From NCBI GenBank assembly GCA_900767885.1, contig CAAGAU010000021.1:1-53116 (forward strand): a DNA stretch of 53,116 nucleotides, read 5' to 3'. Positions 30,210-38,356 of the stretch are shown here, piece by piece. A program made the translations under genes and the position numbers. Source of the DNA: Clostridia bacterium (lineage in GTDB: Bacteria > Bacillota > Clostridia > Christensenellales > Borkfalkiaceae). Position 1 is the stretch's first letter; each line of letters begins with the position of its first letter. The notes under the pieces are model-generated. The model did not search any database. It saw only the letters and a program-made list of their open reading frames with translations, and was not told the origin of the DNA.

Positions 30210-31036
30210 ACCGCCACCTCCAGTTTAACGGAAAGCGGAGTCGCCTCGTAACCTTCGAGTTTGAAATCTTCCACCTTAAAATCGTAAAAGTTTTTGATTT
30301 CGGGGTTTATCCAGAACTTCGGCGCGGGATATTCGGGATTGTTAAGCATCTCCTTAACCGCCGGAATATGACGGTCGTAAATATGCGCGTCGGCAATAAC
30401 GTGAACGAGTTCGCCGACTTTCAGACCCGAAACCTGCGCAAACATATGCAAAAGCACGGCGTACTGCGTAACGTTCCAACCATTGGCAACCGCCATATCG
30501 TTGGAGCGTTGATTGAGTATACCGTTCAACTTGTCGCCCGTTACGTTAAAAGTCATAGAATACGCGCAGGGGTACAAATTCATCTCGTGCAGATCGGCGA
30601 ACGTATAAATATTAGTCATAATGCGGCGCGACGCGGGATTATGTTTAAGGTCGTACAAAACCCTGTCCACCTGATCGAATTCGCCCTCTTTATAAATATG
30701 TTTTACGCCGAGTTGATAGCCGTAGGCTTTGCCTATCGTGCCGTCCTCGCCCGCCCAACTGTCCCAAATATGGGAATGCAGATCGGCTACGCGATTAGAC
30801 TTTTTCTGCCATATCCATAAAATTTCGTCAACCGCGCTTTTAAACGCCTGTTTACGCAAAGTTATAATGGGAAATTCTTTGGATAAATCGTACCTGTTGA
30901 CTATACAGAACTTTTTAACCGTATGCGCGGGCGTACCGTCGAGCCAGCGAGGACGAACCTCTCTGTCGGTGTCCCATACGCCGTTATTTAAAATATCTTC
31001 CGCATTAGCGCGAAAAACCTTATCTGCGTAACTCAT
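30206..31036 (-). CDS. thyA: Thymidylate synthase (ThyA type)
   Basis: 276 aa. Converts dUMP and methylene-tetrahydrofolate to dTMP and dihydrofolate. The nucleophilic Cys is in YPCAYSMTFNV (about residue 158), the phosphate-binding Arg pair in NPASRRIM, and NQRSNDMAVANGWNV and HVIADAHIYDRH are conserved. Middle gene of SDR-thyA-dfrA, starting 9 bp after the SDR stop. Confidence 0.97.
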   Translation of the reverse strand: MSYADKVFRANAEDILNNGVWDTDREVRPRWLDGTPAHTVKKFCIVNRYDLSKEFPIITLRKQAFKSAVDEILWIWQKKSNRVADLHSHIWDSWAGEDGTIGKAYGYQLGVKHIYKEGEFDQVDRVLYDLKHNPASRRIMTNIYTFADLHEMNLYPCAYSMTFNVTGDKLNGILNQRSNDMAVANGWNVTQYAVLLHMFAQVSGLKVGELVHVIADAHIYDRHIPAVKEMLNNPEYPAPKFWINPEIKNFYDFKVEDFKLEGYEATPLSVKLEVAV

Positions 31037-31045
31037 AAATCTCTC

Positions 31046-31825
31046 CTAAAAATTATCTTTTTCTTTTCTGCTCCACCTTTTGGCGACGAATTTGCACTGA
31101 ACCGAAAGCGGAGCGAGTTTTTCAATCGTATACACGAATTTATTAAACGCGCCGGGTATTACCTTGCGCTTATTTTTTTTGAGTGCGGCAAGCGACTTCT
31201 TCACGACGAACGCCGCGGGTTTTGACGAAAGTTTACCCGTAACGCCCTGCGCCTCGATATCCTTTATAACGTCGGGGCGAGTGGGAATACCGCCTGCGAT
31301 AAGCGTGGTTATGCACGCGTTTTTAACCTCGTATCTGAGACTTGTGAAAAAGTTTATCAGCATAGCCTTGCTCGCCGAATAAATCGCGAAATAAGGCATG
31401 GGGGTTGTGCCGCTCATACTGCTCACGGTTAAAATTTTTAATTTTTCGGCGCGGCGTTCCAGCACGAAACGGGTTACCGAAAGAGTAGCCTCCACGTTTA
31501 CGCGCAACTGAAACACGAGTTTTTGCTCGGTATACTTTAAAAATTCCTTCTGGGTATCCACGCCCGCAACGTTGAACAGCCCCGAAAATTTAACGCCGAG
31601 GCTGTCGGCGTAATCGAAAAGCGACTGCCGATCGTCGCTGCTCGTTATATCGGCGGCAAAAGTCAGAATGTTCGCCGACGGATTTATTTCAAGCAGTTCG
31701 GCTTTGAGATTTTCGAGTTTTTCGCCGCTCCTGCCCGTCAGAAACAAATCGTCGGTTTTTATAAGCGCGCGGCAGAACTCTTTGCCGAGTCCGCCCGTCG
31801 CGCCCGTTACAAGCGTATAATTCAT
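31046..31825 (-). CDS. Short-chain dehydrogenase/reductase
   Basis: 259 aa, Rossmann-fold NAD(P)-dependent oxidoreductase. Cofactor motif TGATGGLGKEF at residues 7-17, FNVAGVD in the NNAG position, catalytic SSMSGTTPMPYFAIYSASKA with Tyr-x-x-x-Lys. The substrate is unknown; it resembles the DltE/YdfG-like general SDR group. Co-transcribed with thyA-dfrA, but a functional link is not evident. A TTGAAG, 17 bp, TATATA box pair in the divergent gap upstream is a possible promoter. Confidence 0.85.
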   Translation of the reverse strand: MNYTLVTGATGGLGKEFCRALIKTDDLFLTGRSGEKLENLKAELLEINPSANILTFAADITSSDDRQSLFDYADSLGVKFSGLFNVAGVDTQKEFLKYTEQKLVFQLRVNVEATLSVTRFVLERRAEKLKILTVSSMSGTTPMPYFAIYSASKAMLINFFTSLRYEVKNACITTLIAGGIPTRPDVIKDIEAQGVTGKLSSKPAAFVVKKSLAALKKNKRKVIPGAFNKFVYTIEKLAPLSVQCKFVAKRWSRKEKDNF

Positions 31826-31839
31826 TTTGCGAATTTTCC

Positions 31840-31868
31840 TTGCAATTATTTTTTATTAGTTATATAAT
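31840..31868 (+). promoter_or_regulatory. Sigma-A promoter of the DUF896 gene
   Basis: TTGCAA (31840-31845), 17-bp spacer, TATAAT (31863-31868). AAAGGAGG follows and precedes the start codon at 31893, leaving a leader of about 18 nt. Confidence 0.8.
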
Positions 31869-31892
31869 TATGATAAAAGGAGGCTTCAACCC

Positions 31893-32093
31893 ATGCTCGA
31901 TATAGATCGTATAAATTTTTTAGCCAAAAAAGCCCGCGAAGAGGGACTTACCGAAGAGGAAAAACAGGAACAGGCACGCTTACGCAAAGAATACGTAGCA
32001 AGCGTGGTCGGCAACCTGCGCTCTCAACTCGACAACACTTACATAATTGACGAAAACGGCAAACACAAAGTCGAAAAAACGACTAAACATTAA
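31893..32093 (+). CDS. DUF896 (YnzC-like) protein
   Basis: 66 aa. The N-terminal part INFLAKKAREEGLTEEEKQE and LRKEYVASVVGNLRSQLDNT form the two-helix core of the DUF896/YnzC family, small cytosolic proteins of Bacillota (in B. subtilis YnzC is encoded with SOS gene yneA). A charged tail of about 15 residues follows. Monocistronic with a strong promoter and AAAGGAGG ribosome binding site. The exact role is unknown. Confidence 0.9.
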   Translation: MLDIDRINFLAKKAREEGLTEEEKQEQARLRKEYVASVVGNLRSQLDNTYIIDENGKHKVEKTTKH

Positions 32094-32131
32094 GTTGCGC
32101 CCTTGCCGTTTAAGTGCGAACGGTTATTCTG

Positions 32132-32162
32132 TGGGATATTTCGCTTACGCTCAATATGACGC
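32132..32162 (-). repeat. Partial copy of the interspersed repeat (left arm, inverted)
   Basis: The minus strand reads CGTCATATTGAGCG and on to AAATATCCCAC, matching the left arm of the unit at 6-103. It lies in the gap between the convergent DUF896 and pheT genes. No terminator with a T-tract is evident in that gap. Confidence 0.75.
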
Positions 32163-32234
32163 AAAGAACAACAGATATTTCGCCACGCTCGATAAACGTA
32201 AAAACATCGGGCAAAAACCGCACTTATAGAGCGA

Positions 32235-34637
32235 TTATCGCAACTCTACGTTAAGTCTGTGTTTTAAACTGCCGAGGATTCTCTTAACGAATCCGTCTAC
32301 TTCTTCCTGCGTTAAAGCCGCGTCGCCGCTCGGAGCGAAAACGACTTTAAAAGCCATACTCTTTTTGCCTTTTTCTATTTGTCCGCCCGAATACACGTCG
32401 AACAATTCCACGCTCTTAACGTTGTTTTTAGCCGCCTGTTTTATAGCCGCGGTGAGTTCGGCGCAAGTGAGATTTTCGTCCGCAACGAGCGCAAGGTCGC
32501 GTTCCGCGCACGGGAATTTAGGCAGCGGCTCGAATTTAAATACTTTATCAAAACTTTCGTTTAAAGCGTCGTAGTCGAGTTCGGCCACGAACACTTTATT
32601 TTCTATATCGTATTTTTCCGCAACCTCGTAGGCGACTTGTCCGTAAGCGCCTATTTCTTTGCCGTTTAAAATAATCTTTGCCGAAACGCCGGAGTGCAGA
32701 TAGGTTTTATCCGCACGCTCGTCGAGATTAAACTCTATGCCGAAACGGTCGGCTATCTCCGCAAGCGCACCCTTTATCGTGAAGAAATCGTTACCTTCGC
32801 CGAACACCGCCACCGCAAGGCGTTTGGTTTCCTCGGGGAATTCGGTTATCGGCAATTCTTTCGGCGCGTAGGTACGCGCTATTTCAAATATTTTACCGCT
32901 CGTTACGCCTTTTTTGATATTCCGCGATACCACGCCGAGCAGCGACGGAACGAGCGTTCTTCTTAAAATCTCGTAATTGTCGCTTAAAGCGTTTTCGAGT
33001 TTTATAACCTTGCCTTCGTAGTCGCCCTCGCGCAGATTAAGCGCGTCCACGTCCTTTTGCGAATAGAAAGAATAGGTCATAACCTCGCTGTAACCCATAC
33101 CGCAAAGCGCGTGTTTAACGCGATTTTCATCCTTTTGAGCCTTGGTAAAGCCGCCGTCGGTTATGCTCGCGTCCTTTAAAAGCGTGGGGGTTATATGCTC
33201 GTAACCGTAAACCCTTATAACCTCTTCGGCAAGGTCGGGGAAACTTTCCACGTCCTCTCTGTACGGCGGAGCGACGGTGGTTATTTCGTTGCCCTTTACG
33301 GTAACGCCGAAGTTAAGCGATTTTAATATGCGTACTATCTCGTCGCGCGGCACTTCTATGCCGAGTACGCCGTTTATCTTATCGAAAGTAGTAGTAAGGG
33401 TGGCGTTTTGTTGTTTTTCGCCGCTCTTTACGTCATTTTCAACAGCGGTAACTCTGCCCGCGCCGAGTTCGCATACGAGCGAAAGCGCGCGCTTCATTGC
33501 GTTTTCGACAGTGTACTGATCCACGCCCTTTTCAAAGCGTTTGGAAGAGTCGCTCGACTTGCCCAAAGTACGCGAAGATCGCCTTATATTGTCCCTTTTG
33601 AATTTAGCGCATTCGAATACGACCGCGCCCGTGGAGGGTTTTATTTCGCTGTTAAGTCCGCCCATTATGCCCGCTAAGGCAACGCCTCTCGCGCCGTCGC
33701 AAATAAGCAGATTGTCGTGCGACAAAGTAACTTCTTTTTCGTCGAGCGTGGTGATTTTTTCGCCGTCCGCCGCCCTGCGAACGTTAATGGTCTTGCCGCA
33801 AAGGTCGCTTAAATCGAAAGCGTGCATAGGCTGACCGAGTTCCAAAAGCACGTAGTTAGTGATGTCCACTATATTATTTATGGAATTAAGTCCGCAAAGT
33901 TTAAGCCTTCTCGACATCCACTTGGGCGATTTTTCTATTTTCACATCCTTTATAAGGTGCGCTATATATCTCGGACAAAGTTCGCCGTCGGCAACGGTTA
34001 CGGTTAAGTTTTCGTCGCTTTTTTCGGCTTTTACCGCGTACTTATAATTCGGCTCTTTAAGCGGCTTGTTAAGCGCGCAGGCTATCTCGCGCGCGATGCC
34101 CAAAATACTCTGACAGTCGGGGCGGTTTGCAAGCACGGAAATATCGAAAACGTAATCCTTTAAAGCGAGAAGGTCGCGGACCTCTTCGCCTAGCGGAAAT
34201 TCGTCGTGAAATACGAGAACGCCGCCCGTAGACGCGCCGTCGTAAAAATTATCGTCTATACCTATCTCTTCGCCGCCGCAGAACATTCCGTAAGACGGCT
34301 CGCCGCGAAGTTTGCCGTTGAAAATCCTGTCGCCGGTGGCGAGAGTCGCGCCGTCCACCGCGACGGGGACTATATCGCCCTCTTTTACGTTGGTAGCGTT
34401 GGTTATTATCTGCAAAACGCCGTATTTGCCCGCGTCCACCTGACAAACGCGCAATCTTTCCGCGTTGGGGTGTTGAGTAATTTTAAGTATGCGGCAAGTA
34501 ACTACCTTATCGAGTTTATCGCCGTAAGGAATTACGCTTTCCACCTCGAAACCGCTGTCGAAAAGGCGTTTTTCGAGTTCCTCGGGGGTAACGTCTATAT
34601 CTACGAAATCTTTGAGCCAACTTAAAGGTGCTAACAT
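32235..34637 (-). CDS. pheT: Phenylalanine-tRNA ligase beta subunit
   Basis: 800 aa, standard size. Domains in order: N-terminal tRNA-binding OB domain (about residues 39-150, VVTCRILKITQHPNAERLRV), B3/B4 editing domain (about 210-390, with MHAFDLSDLCG), B5 DNA-binding-like domain (about 405-475), the synthetase-like core, and the C-terminal ferredoxin-fold anticodon-binding domain (from about 708, FPCAERDLALVADENLTCAE). Forms alpha2-beta2 PheRS with PheS, encoded 13 bp upstream. Confidence 0.97.
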   Translation of the reverse strand: MLAPLSWLKDFVDIDVTPEELEKRLFDSGFEVESVIPYGDKLDKVVTCRILKITQHPNAERLRVCQVDAGKYGVLQIITNATNVKEGDIVPVAVDGATLATGDRIFNGKLRGEPSYGMFCGGEEIGIDDNFYDGASTGGVLVFHDEFPLGEEVRDLLALKDYVFDISVLANRPDCQSILGIAREIACALNKPLKEPNYKYAVKAEKSDENLTVTVADGELCPRYIAHLIKDVKIEKSPKWMSRRLKLCGLNSINNIVDITNYVLLELGQPMHAFDLSDLCGKTINVRRAADGEKITTLDEKEVTLSHDNLLICDGARGVALAGIMGGLNSEIKPSTGAVVFECAKFKRDNIRRSSRTLGKSSDSSKRFEKGVDQYTVENAMKRALSLVCELGAGRVTAVENDVKSGEKQQNATLTTTFDKINGVLGIEVPRDEIVRILKSLNFGVTVKGNEITTVAPPYREDVESFPDLAEEVIRVYGYEHITPTLLKDASITDGGFTKAQKDENRVKHALCGMGYSEVMTYSFYSQKDVDALNLREGDYEGKVIKLENALSDNYEILRRTLVPSLLGVVSRNIKKGVTSGKIFEIARTYAPKELPITEFPEETKRLAVAVFGEGNDFFTIKGALAEIADRFGIEFNLDERADKTYLHSGVSAKIILNGKEIGAYGQVAYEVAEKYDIENKVFVAELDYDALNESFDKVFKFEPLPKFPCAERDLALVADENLTCAELTAAIKQAAKNNVKSVELFDVYSGGQIEKGKKSMAFKVVFAPSGDAALTQEEVDGFVKRILGSLKHRLNVELR

Positions 34638-34650
34638 ATTTATCTCCCCC

Positions 34651-35676
34651 TTAATCCTTGAATTGTTTAAGCGCGCGAAGGTCGCCGTCGTACAAAATGT
34701 GAATATTGTTTATGCCGTTTTTGAGCATTGCGATACGGTCTATGCCGAAACCGAACGCAAAACCCGTCCATTCGTCGGGATTTACGCCGCAGTTTTCAAG
34801 CACTTTGCGGTTGACTATGCCGCCGCCGAGTATCTCTATCCAACCCGTGCCTTTGCAAAGTTTGCAACCCTTGCCGCCGCACTCGAAACAACTTACGTCA
34901 ACCTCTACCGAAGGCTCGGTAAACGGGAAGAACGACGGACGGAAACGAGTTTTTACGTCCGACGAGAACATTCTCTTTACCAAAACGTCGAGCATGCCCT
35001 GCAAATCGCACAAAGTAATTTTTTTGTCTATAACAAGCCCTTCCATCTGGTGGAACATGGGCGAATGGGTAGCGTCGTCGTCCGAGCGGTAAACTCTGCC
35101 CGGAATAAGCACTTTAAACGGAGGTTTTAGCGTGGTAAGACTACGGATCTGCCCCGGCGAAGTGTGCGTGCGGAGCATAAAATCGTCGGTCAGATAGAAG
35201 GTATCCTGCTTATCTCTCGCGGGGTGTTCTTTGGGCGTGTTAAGCGCGGTAAAGTTATGAAAATCGTCCTCTATCTCGCGCGTTTCAAGCACCTGAAAAC
35301 CCATACCCGCAAAAATATCGACGAGTTGATTTTTAACGAGCGTTACGGGGTGTAACGACCCCTGCTCTTCGCGTCTGGGCGGCAAAGTGATATCTATTTT
35401 TTCGCTTTCGTATCTCGCCGCGCTCTCGGCTTTGGCAATCTCTTCGTCTTTTTGCTCGAAAAGACCCGTCGCCCACTCTTTAAGTCCGTTAATGAGTTGA
35501 CCGAGTTTAGGGCGTTCTTCCTTGTCAGCCTTGCCGAGTTCTTTCATAAGCGCGGGAATCTCGCCCGACTTACCAAGAACGTATCTGGATTTAATTTCAA
35601 ACAATTCTTTGCTCGTCTTTACGCTGCCGAGCGATTCGACGATATGTTTTCTGATCTCTTCTATTCTTTCTTTCAT
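34651..35676 (-). CDS. pheS: Phenylalanine-tRNA ligase alpha subunit
   Basis: 341 aa. An N-terminal coiled coil (to about residue 85) is followed by the class II catalytic domain: motif 1 region around HPVTLVKNQLVDIFAGMGF, motif 2 GRVYRSDDDATHSPMFHQME, and motif 3 GFAFGFGIDRIAMLKNGINN, whose Ala/Gly context sets Phe specificity. The leader is only about 25-30 nt, so no T-box controls this operon. Confidence 0.97.
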   Translation of the reverse strand: MKERIEEIRKHIVESLGSVKTSKELFEIKSRYVLGKSGEIPALMKELGKADKEERPKLGQLINGLKEWATGLFEQKDEEIAKAESAARYESEKIDITLPPRREEQGSLHPVTLVKNQLVDIFAGMGFQVLETREIEDDFHNFTALNTPKEHPARDKQDTFYLTDDFMLRTHTSPGQIRSLTTLKPPFKVLIPGRVYRSDDDATHSPMFHQMEGLVIDKKITLCDLQGMLDVLVKRMFSSDVKTRFRPSFFPFTEPSVEVDVSCFECGGKGCKLCKGTGWIEILGGGIVNRKVLENCGVNPDEWTGFAFGFGIDRIAMLKNGINNIHILYDGDLRALKQFKD

Positions 35677-35707
35677 AATCTTTGCCTTTTTAGTTGCCGT
35701 TTGTACA

Positions 35708-35736
35708 AGTATAACATTTAAAAAAATTTATGTCAA
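35708..35736 (-). promoter_or_regulatory. Sigma-A promoter of pheST
   Basis: Minus strand TTGACA (35731-35736), 17-bp AT-rich spacer, TATACT (35708-35713). The -35 box overlaps the last codons of the upstream glycosylase gene. Confidence 0.85.
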
Positions 35737-36561
35737 ATTATTACGCTTATAATGGAACACGTACTGCTGAATATATCCCGAATTTTCACCGTATTTTTCT
35801 TCGAGTTCGGCGGTTATTTTGTTTCGGTCTTTCTGCTTGCCGCCAAGGTCCTCGGCATATACTTTCTCTATCCAGGTGTCCACGGGGAACGCGTCCGTCC
35901 TGTGATATGCGAAAAGCGAAACGCAGTCGGCGACTTTAGGTCCTACTCCCTTGATTTTCATAAGCGATTTTTTAAGGTCTTTTGTCGTAAGCGAGCAAAA
36001 ATCGCCGAGATCAAGCCGCCCCGAAAAAAGACTTTCGCTTGCGCCGCGGATAAACTCCGAACGGTAGCCGTAACCGAGTTTATCGTAAGCGGTTTTATCG
36101 TCCCGCGGCAAATCGCCCGCTGCGGGAAATGCGCGATAATCGACTTCTTTAAAGGTTTTTTGCTTGCCGTAGGCGTCGCAGGTACGCTCTATTATGCCCT
36201 TTATCCGCGGTATGTGGTTGTTTTGCGAGATTATAAACGAAAGCAGAGTTTCGCGCCTTTCCTGATTGAGTATGCGTATACCCTTGCCGCATTCGGCGGC
36301 TGCGGCGACGAAATCGTCGCCGCAGTCTGCCGCGCTTTGGTAAATCCGCGAATAATCTCTCGCAAGATCGAAAAAGTTTTCAAAATACTCTTCGTCGGTT
36401 TTTTCGCAGTCGATAACCGCCTTATCGCCATCGTTGTATGCGTAACACGCCTTATCCGCCGAAAAAACGAGATAGCCTTTTTCGTAAGGACGAAATCTGA
36501 AAATCTGCCCGCATTCCAAGGTATCTTTAACGCTAAAAAATTTTCCGTCGTAAGTAATCAT
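35728..36561 (-). CDS. 8-oxoguanine/alkyl-purine DNA glycosylase, HhH-GPD (OGG type)
   Basis: 277 aa. Base-excision repair enzyme. The N-terminal domain starts with SVKDTLECGQIFRFRPYEKG, as in OGG1-like/AlkA-like N domains. The helix-hairpin-helix is MKIKGVGPKVADCVSLFAYH, with the catalytic Lys before VADC and the Asp in FPVDTWIEKVY (G/P-D signature). It resembles eukaryotic-type OGG1 proteins found in Clostridia. Twelve further codons are open upstream but run into the rpmA terminator, so the ATG at 36561 is chosen; its ribosome binding site is weak. Confidence 0.88.
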   Translation of the reverse strand: MITYDGKFFSVKDTLECGQIFRFRPYEKGYLVFSADKACYAYNDGDKAVIDCEKTDEEYFENFFDLARDYSRIYQSAADCGDDFVAAAAECGKGIRILNQERRETLLSFIISQNNHIPRIKGIIERTCDAYGKQKTFKEVDYRAFPAAGDLPRDDKTAYDKLGYGYRSEFIRGASESLFSGRLDLGDFCSLTTKDLKKSLMKIKGVGPKVADCVSLFAYHRTDAFPVDTWIEKVYAEDLGGKQKDRNKITAELEEKYGENSGYIQQYVFHYKRNNLT

Positions 36562-36565
36562 TTTA

Positions 36566-36600
36566 AATAAAAAAATGCGAGCCTCAACGGCTCGCAAAAT
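36566..36600 (-). terminator. Terminator of the rplU-rpmA operon
   Basis: On the minus strand TGCGAGCC-gttga-GGCTCGCA (8 bp) is followed by TTTTTTTATTT. It ends 2 bp after the rpmA stop and 5 bp before the glycosylase start, so the glycosylase needs read-through or its own promoter. Confidence 0.9.
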
Positions 36601-36601
36601 T

Positions 36602-36880
36602 TCAGTTTTCGGAAGCGTAAACGCTTACTTGCTTTTTATCTCTGCCAAGACGTTCGAATCTTACTACGCCGTCTATAAGAGCGTAAAGCGTATCGTCGCT
36701 GCCTATACCCACGTTGTTGCCCGCGTGGAATTTAGTGCCTCTCTGACGAACGAGAATGTTACCGGCAAGAACTGCCTGACCGTCCGAACGCTTAGGTCCG
36801 AGTCTTTTGGCGGCACTGTCCCTTCCGTTCCTCGTGCTGCCCATTCCTTTTTTATGAGCGAATAAACTTAAAAATAACAT
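36602..36880 (-). CDS. rpmA: 50S ribosomal protein L27 with cleavable N-terminal extension
   Basis: 92 aa. MLFLSLFAHKKGMGSTRNGR: the residues before AHKKG correspond to the Bacillota-type L27 extension that is removed by the cysteine protease Prp, exposing the mature end that reaches the peptidyl-transferase centre. The rest (RDSAAKRLGPKRSDGQAVLA, then NILVRQRGTKFHAGNNVG) is typical. Prp itself is often encoded between rplU and rpmA, but here the gap is only 17 bp, so the protease gene must lie elsewhere. Confidence 0.95.
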   Translation of the reverse strand: MLFLSLFAHKKGMGSTRNGRDSAAKRLGPKRSDGQAVLAGNILVRQRGTKFHAGNNVGIGSDDTLYALIDGVVRFERLGRDKKQVSVYASEN

Positions 36881-36897
36881 TGATTTACTCCTCCCGC

Positions 36898-37209
36898 TTA
36901 AGCCTTTTCCGAAACGGAAACTATCTTCACTTGCGTGAAAGGTTGTCTATGACCTTGTTTCTTTCTTTCGTTCTTCTTTGCTTTGTACTTGTAAACGATA
37001 ACTTTTTTGTCCTTTCTTTGCGCAAGAACTTCGCCGGTTACAACGTACTTTGCTGCCTCGTCGGTAGTTTTAATACCGTTTTCGTCGGAAACGAGCAATA
37101 CTTTGAATTCGACTTTGTCGCCGACGTTCGCGTTGAGTTTTTCAAACTTAACAACGTCGTCAACCGCTACTTTGTATTGTTTGCTTCCGTTTTCAATAAT
37201 AGCGTACAT
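36898..37209 (-). CDS. rplU: 50S ribosomal protein L21
   Basis: 103 aa starting MYAIIENGSKQYKVAVDDVV and ending HRQPFTQVKIVSVSEKA. Although the frame is open for 42 further codons, that extension would cross the leader and promoter. GGGAGGTC lies at proper distance from the ATG at 37209. Transcribed with rpmA. Confidence 0.96.
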   Translation of the reverse strand: MYAIIENGSKQYKVAVDDVVKFEKLNANVGDKVEFKVLLVSDENGIKTTDEAAKYVVTGEVLAQRKDKKVIVYKYKAKKNERKKQGHRQPFTQVKIVSVSEKA

Positions 37210-37300
37210 CTGAAAAATAGACCTCCCGTCTAATCTCGCCGAGTTTGTTTTAGCGGGCGTTGCAAAACGCAACTTAAAAAAAGCCCCTCTCGAGCGGTTC
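37210..37300 (-). promoter_or_regulatory. L21-type leader of rplU-rpmA with two hairpins
   Basis: The roughly 90-nt leader holds a short GC stem CGCTC-gaga-GGGGC followed by TTTTTTT (37281-37296) and GTTGC-gtttt-GCAAC (37259-37273) before the ribosome binding site. Bacillota rplU operons commonly have a structured L21 leader; the T-tract suggests possible attenuation. The match to that family is by position and general form only. Confidence 0.5.
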
Positions 37301-37306
37301 TTTTCC

Positions 37307-37335
37307 ATTATACACGAACGGATAGTATTTGTCAA
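37307..37335 (-). promoter_or_regulatory. Consensus sigma-A promoter of rplU-rpmA
   Basis: Minus strand TTGACA (37330-37335), 17 bp, TATAAT (37307-37312). Both boxes match the consensus perfectly. Confidence 0.92.
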
Positions 37336-37401
37336 ACGAATTTTAGTTATTAAACCCGTTTTTTACGCATATTTTTTTGATAAACTACCCACAATTATAT
37401 T

Positions 37402-37842
37402 ATGGAAGAAAAAAATCTCGATAAAGAAGCCTTGATTTCGGTTTATAAAAACGCGCACATAGCGTTGCAGTCCATATCCGACGTGATAAGCGCGACCGAC
37501 GACGGCAAAATGAAAGAAGAACTCTCTGCCGAGTACGAGGGTTACGAAAAATTTATAGGCAAATTAAGTTCGTTTATGACGGAGACGGGCGTCGAGCGGC
37601 AGGACATAAACTTTATACAAAAAGCGTTTATGTATACCTCGGTAAAAATGAACACTTTAACCGACAATTCCACCTCGCATATAGCCGAACTTATGATTAA
37701 AGGCACGGTAAACGGAATAACCGAACTTGCCGAACTTTTAAACAATCACGGCAAGGACTTAGGCGAGAAGGTCCGCGCCTTAACCGAAGAATTGAAAAAA
37801 TTGGAAGAATCTTACGAAGAACGACTTAAAAAACTCGTTTAA
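37402..37842 (+). CDS. Small all-helical hypothetical protein
   Basis: 146 aa, not recognised. Predicted helices: KEALISVYKNAHIALQSISD (from 8), the DGKMKEELSAEYEGYEKFIG region, INFIQKAFMYTSVKMNTL, SHIAELMIKGTVNGITELAE and a final coiled coil (LTEELKKLEESYEERLKKLV). The pattern suggests a four-helix bundle, perhaps ferritin-like, but no metal-ligand set is evident. No membrane segment. The ribosome binding site is weak (TTATATT directly upstream). It lies divergent from rplU. Confidence 0.7.
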   Translation: MEEKNLDKEALISVYKNAHIALQSISDVISATDDGKMKEELSAEYEGYEKFIGKLSSFMTETGVERQDINFIQKAFMYTSVKMNTLTDNSTSHIAELMIKGTVNGITELAELLNNHGKDLGEKVRALTEELKKLEESYEERLKKLV

Positions 37843-37851
37843 AAAACTTTC

Positions 37852-37894
37852 GCCCCGGCGGCTTCCCCTCTTGTAAGGAAAGTCGTCGGGGCGA
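37852..37894. terminator. Hairpin between convergent genes
   Basis: CGCCCCGGCGGCTT pairs with AAGTCGTCGGGGCG (14 bp with two G-U) around a roughly 15-nt loop. On the minus strand it is followed by AAAGTTTTTTAAAC, so it best terminates the truncated peptidase transcript. On the plus strand only the stem is present. Confidence 0.6.
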
Positions 37895-37916
37895 TCGTCA
37901 TTGCGGTAAAGGCGTT

Positions 37917-38279
37917 TTAATATTTCCACTCGGTCTGGGTAAGCAGTCCGTTTAAAAGCGCGGAGAATTTAGTAAGATAATTTAACGGACGGTCGGGGAA
38001 ATAATGTTCTATATAGGCGAGATTGTCGTTTTCGGTGTTCATAATCATACCCACCATGTACGTTTCGCCGTAACCCGTGTAGTCGGGAATCTCCCAGTTG
38101 GTAGCCTCCATATAAAGATAAGTTATTCCCTTTTGGGCAAACGGCGCGTGATCGCTCCAGTCGCCCGTCGAAGGCGAGGCGTAGTCGGGATCTTCGCCGC
38201 CGTAATTTTCGGGCGAAACGTTACCCCACGTCCACGGATTGCTTTTGAAAGAAAGTCCTGATTTTTTTGCTATACATAA
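37917..38279 (-). pseudogene. C-terminal remnant of an M28-like peptidase
   Basis: The minus-strand frame is open from after a TAG at 38280-38282 to the stop at 37917, with no good start: the first ATG is at 38111, inside the conserved part. The readable product contains GGEDPDYASPSTGDWSDHAP, then FAQKGITYLYMEATNWEIPD. The SDHAPF segment is the zinc-ligand region of M28 aminopeptidases. About 120 codons of a protein that normally has 300-500 residues remain; the N-terminal part, including other metal ligands, is missing. Probably a dead gene. Confidence 0.6.
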
Positions 38280-38315
38280 CTACCCGCTTTCTCGTAATTA
38301 TATCGCTCGATATAA

Positions 38316-38343
38316 AAAAACGGAGCGGATTAACCGCCCCGTA
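38316..38343 (-). terminator. Terminator of the CvpA-like gene
   Basis: On the minus strand ACGGGGCGG pairs with CCGCTCCGT (9 bp, one G-U) over TTAAT, followed by TTTTTT. It lies 14 bp after the stop at 38357. Confidence 0.88.
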
Positions 38344-38356
38344 AATTCCGATTTTT

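Noticed and set aside
37210..37335. 42-residue N-terminal extension of L21
   Set aside because: The extension would cover the consensus promoter and leader; a good ribosome binding site precedes the ATG at 37209.
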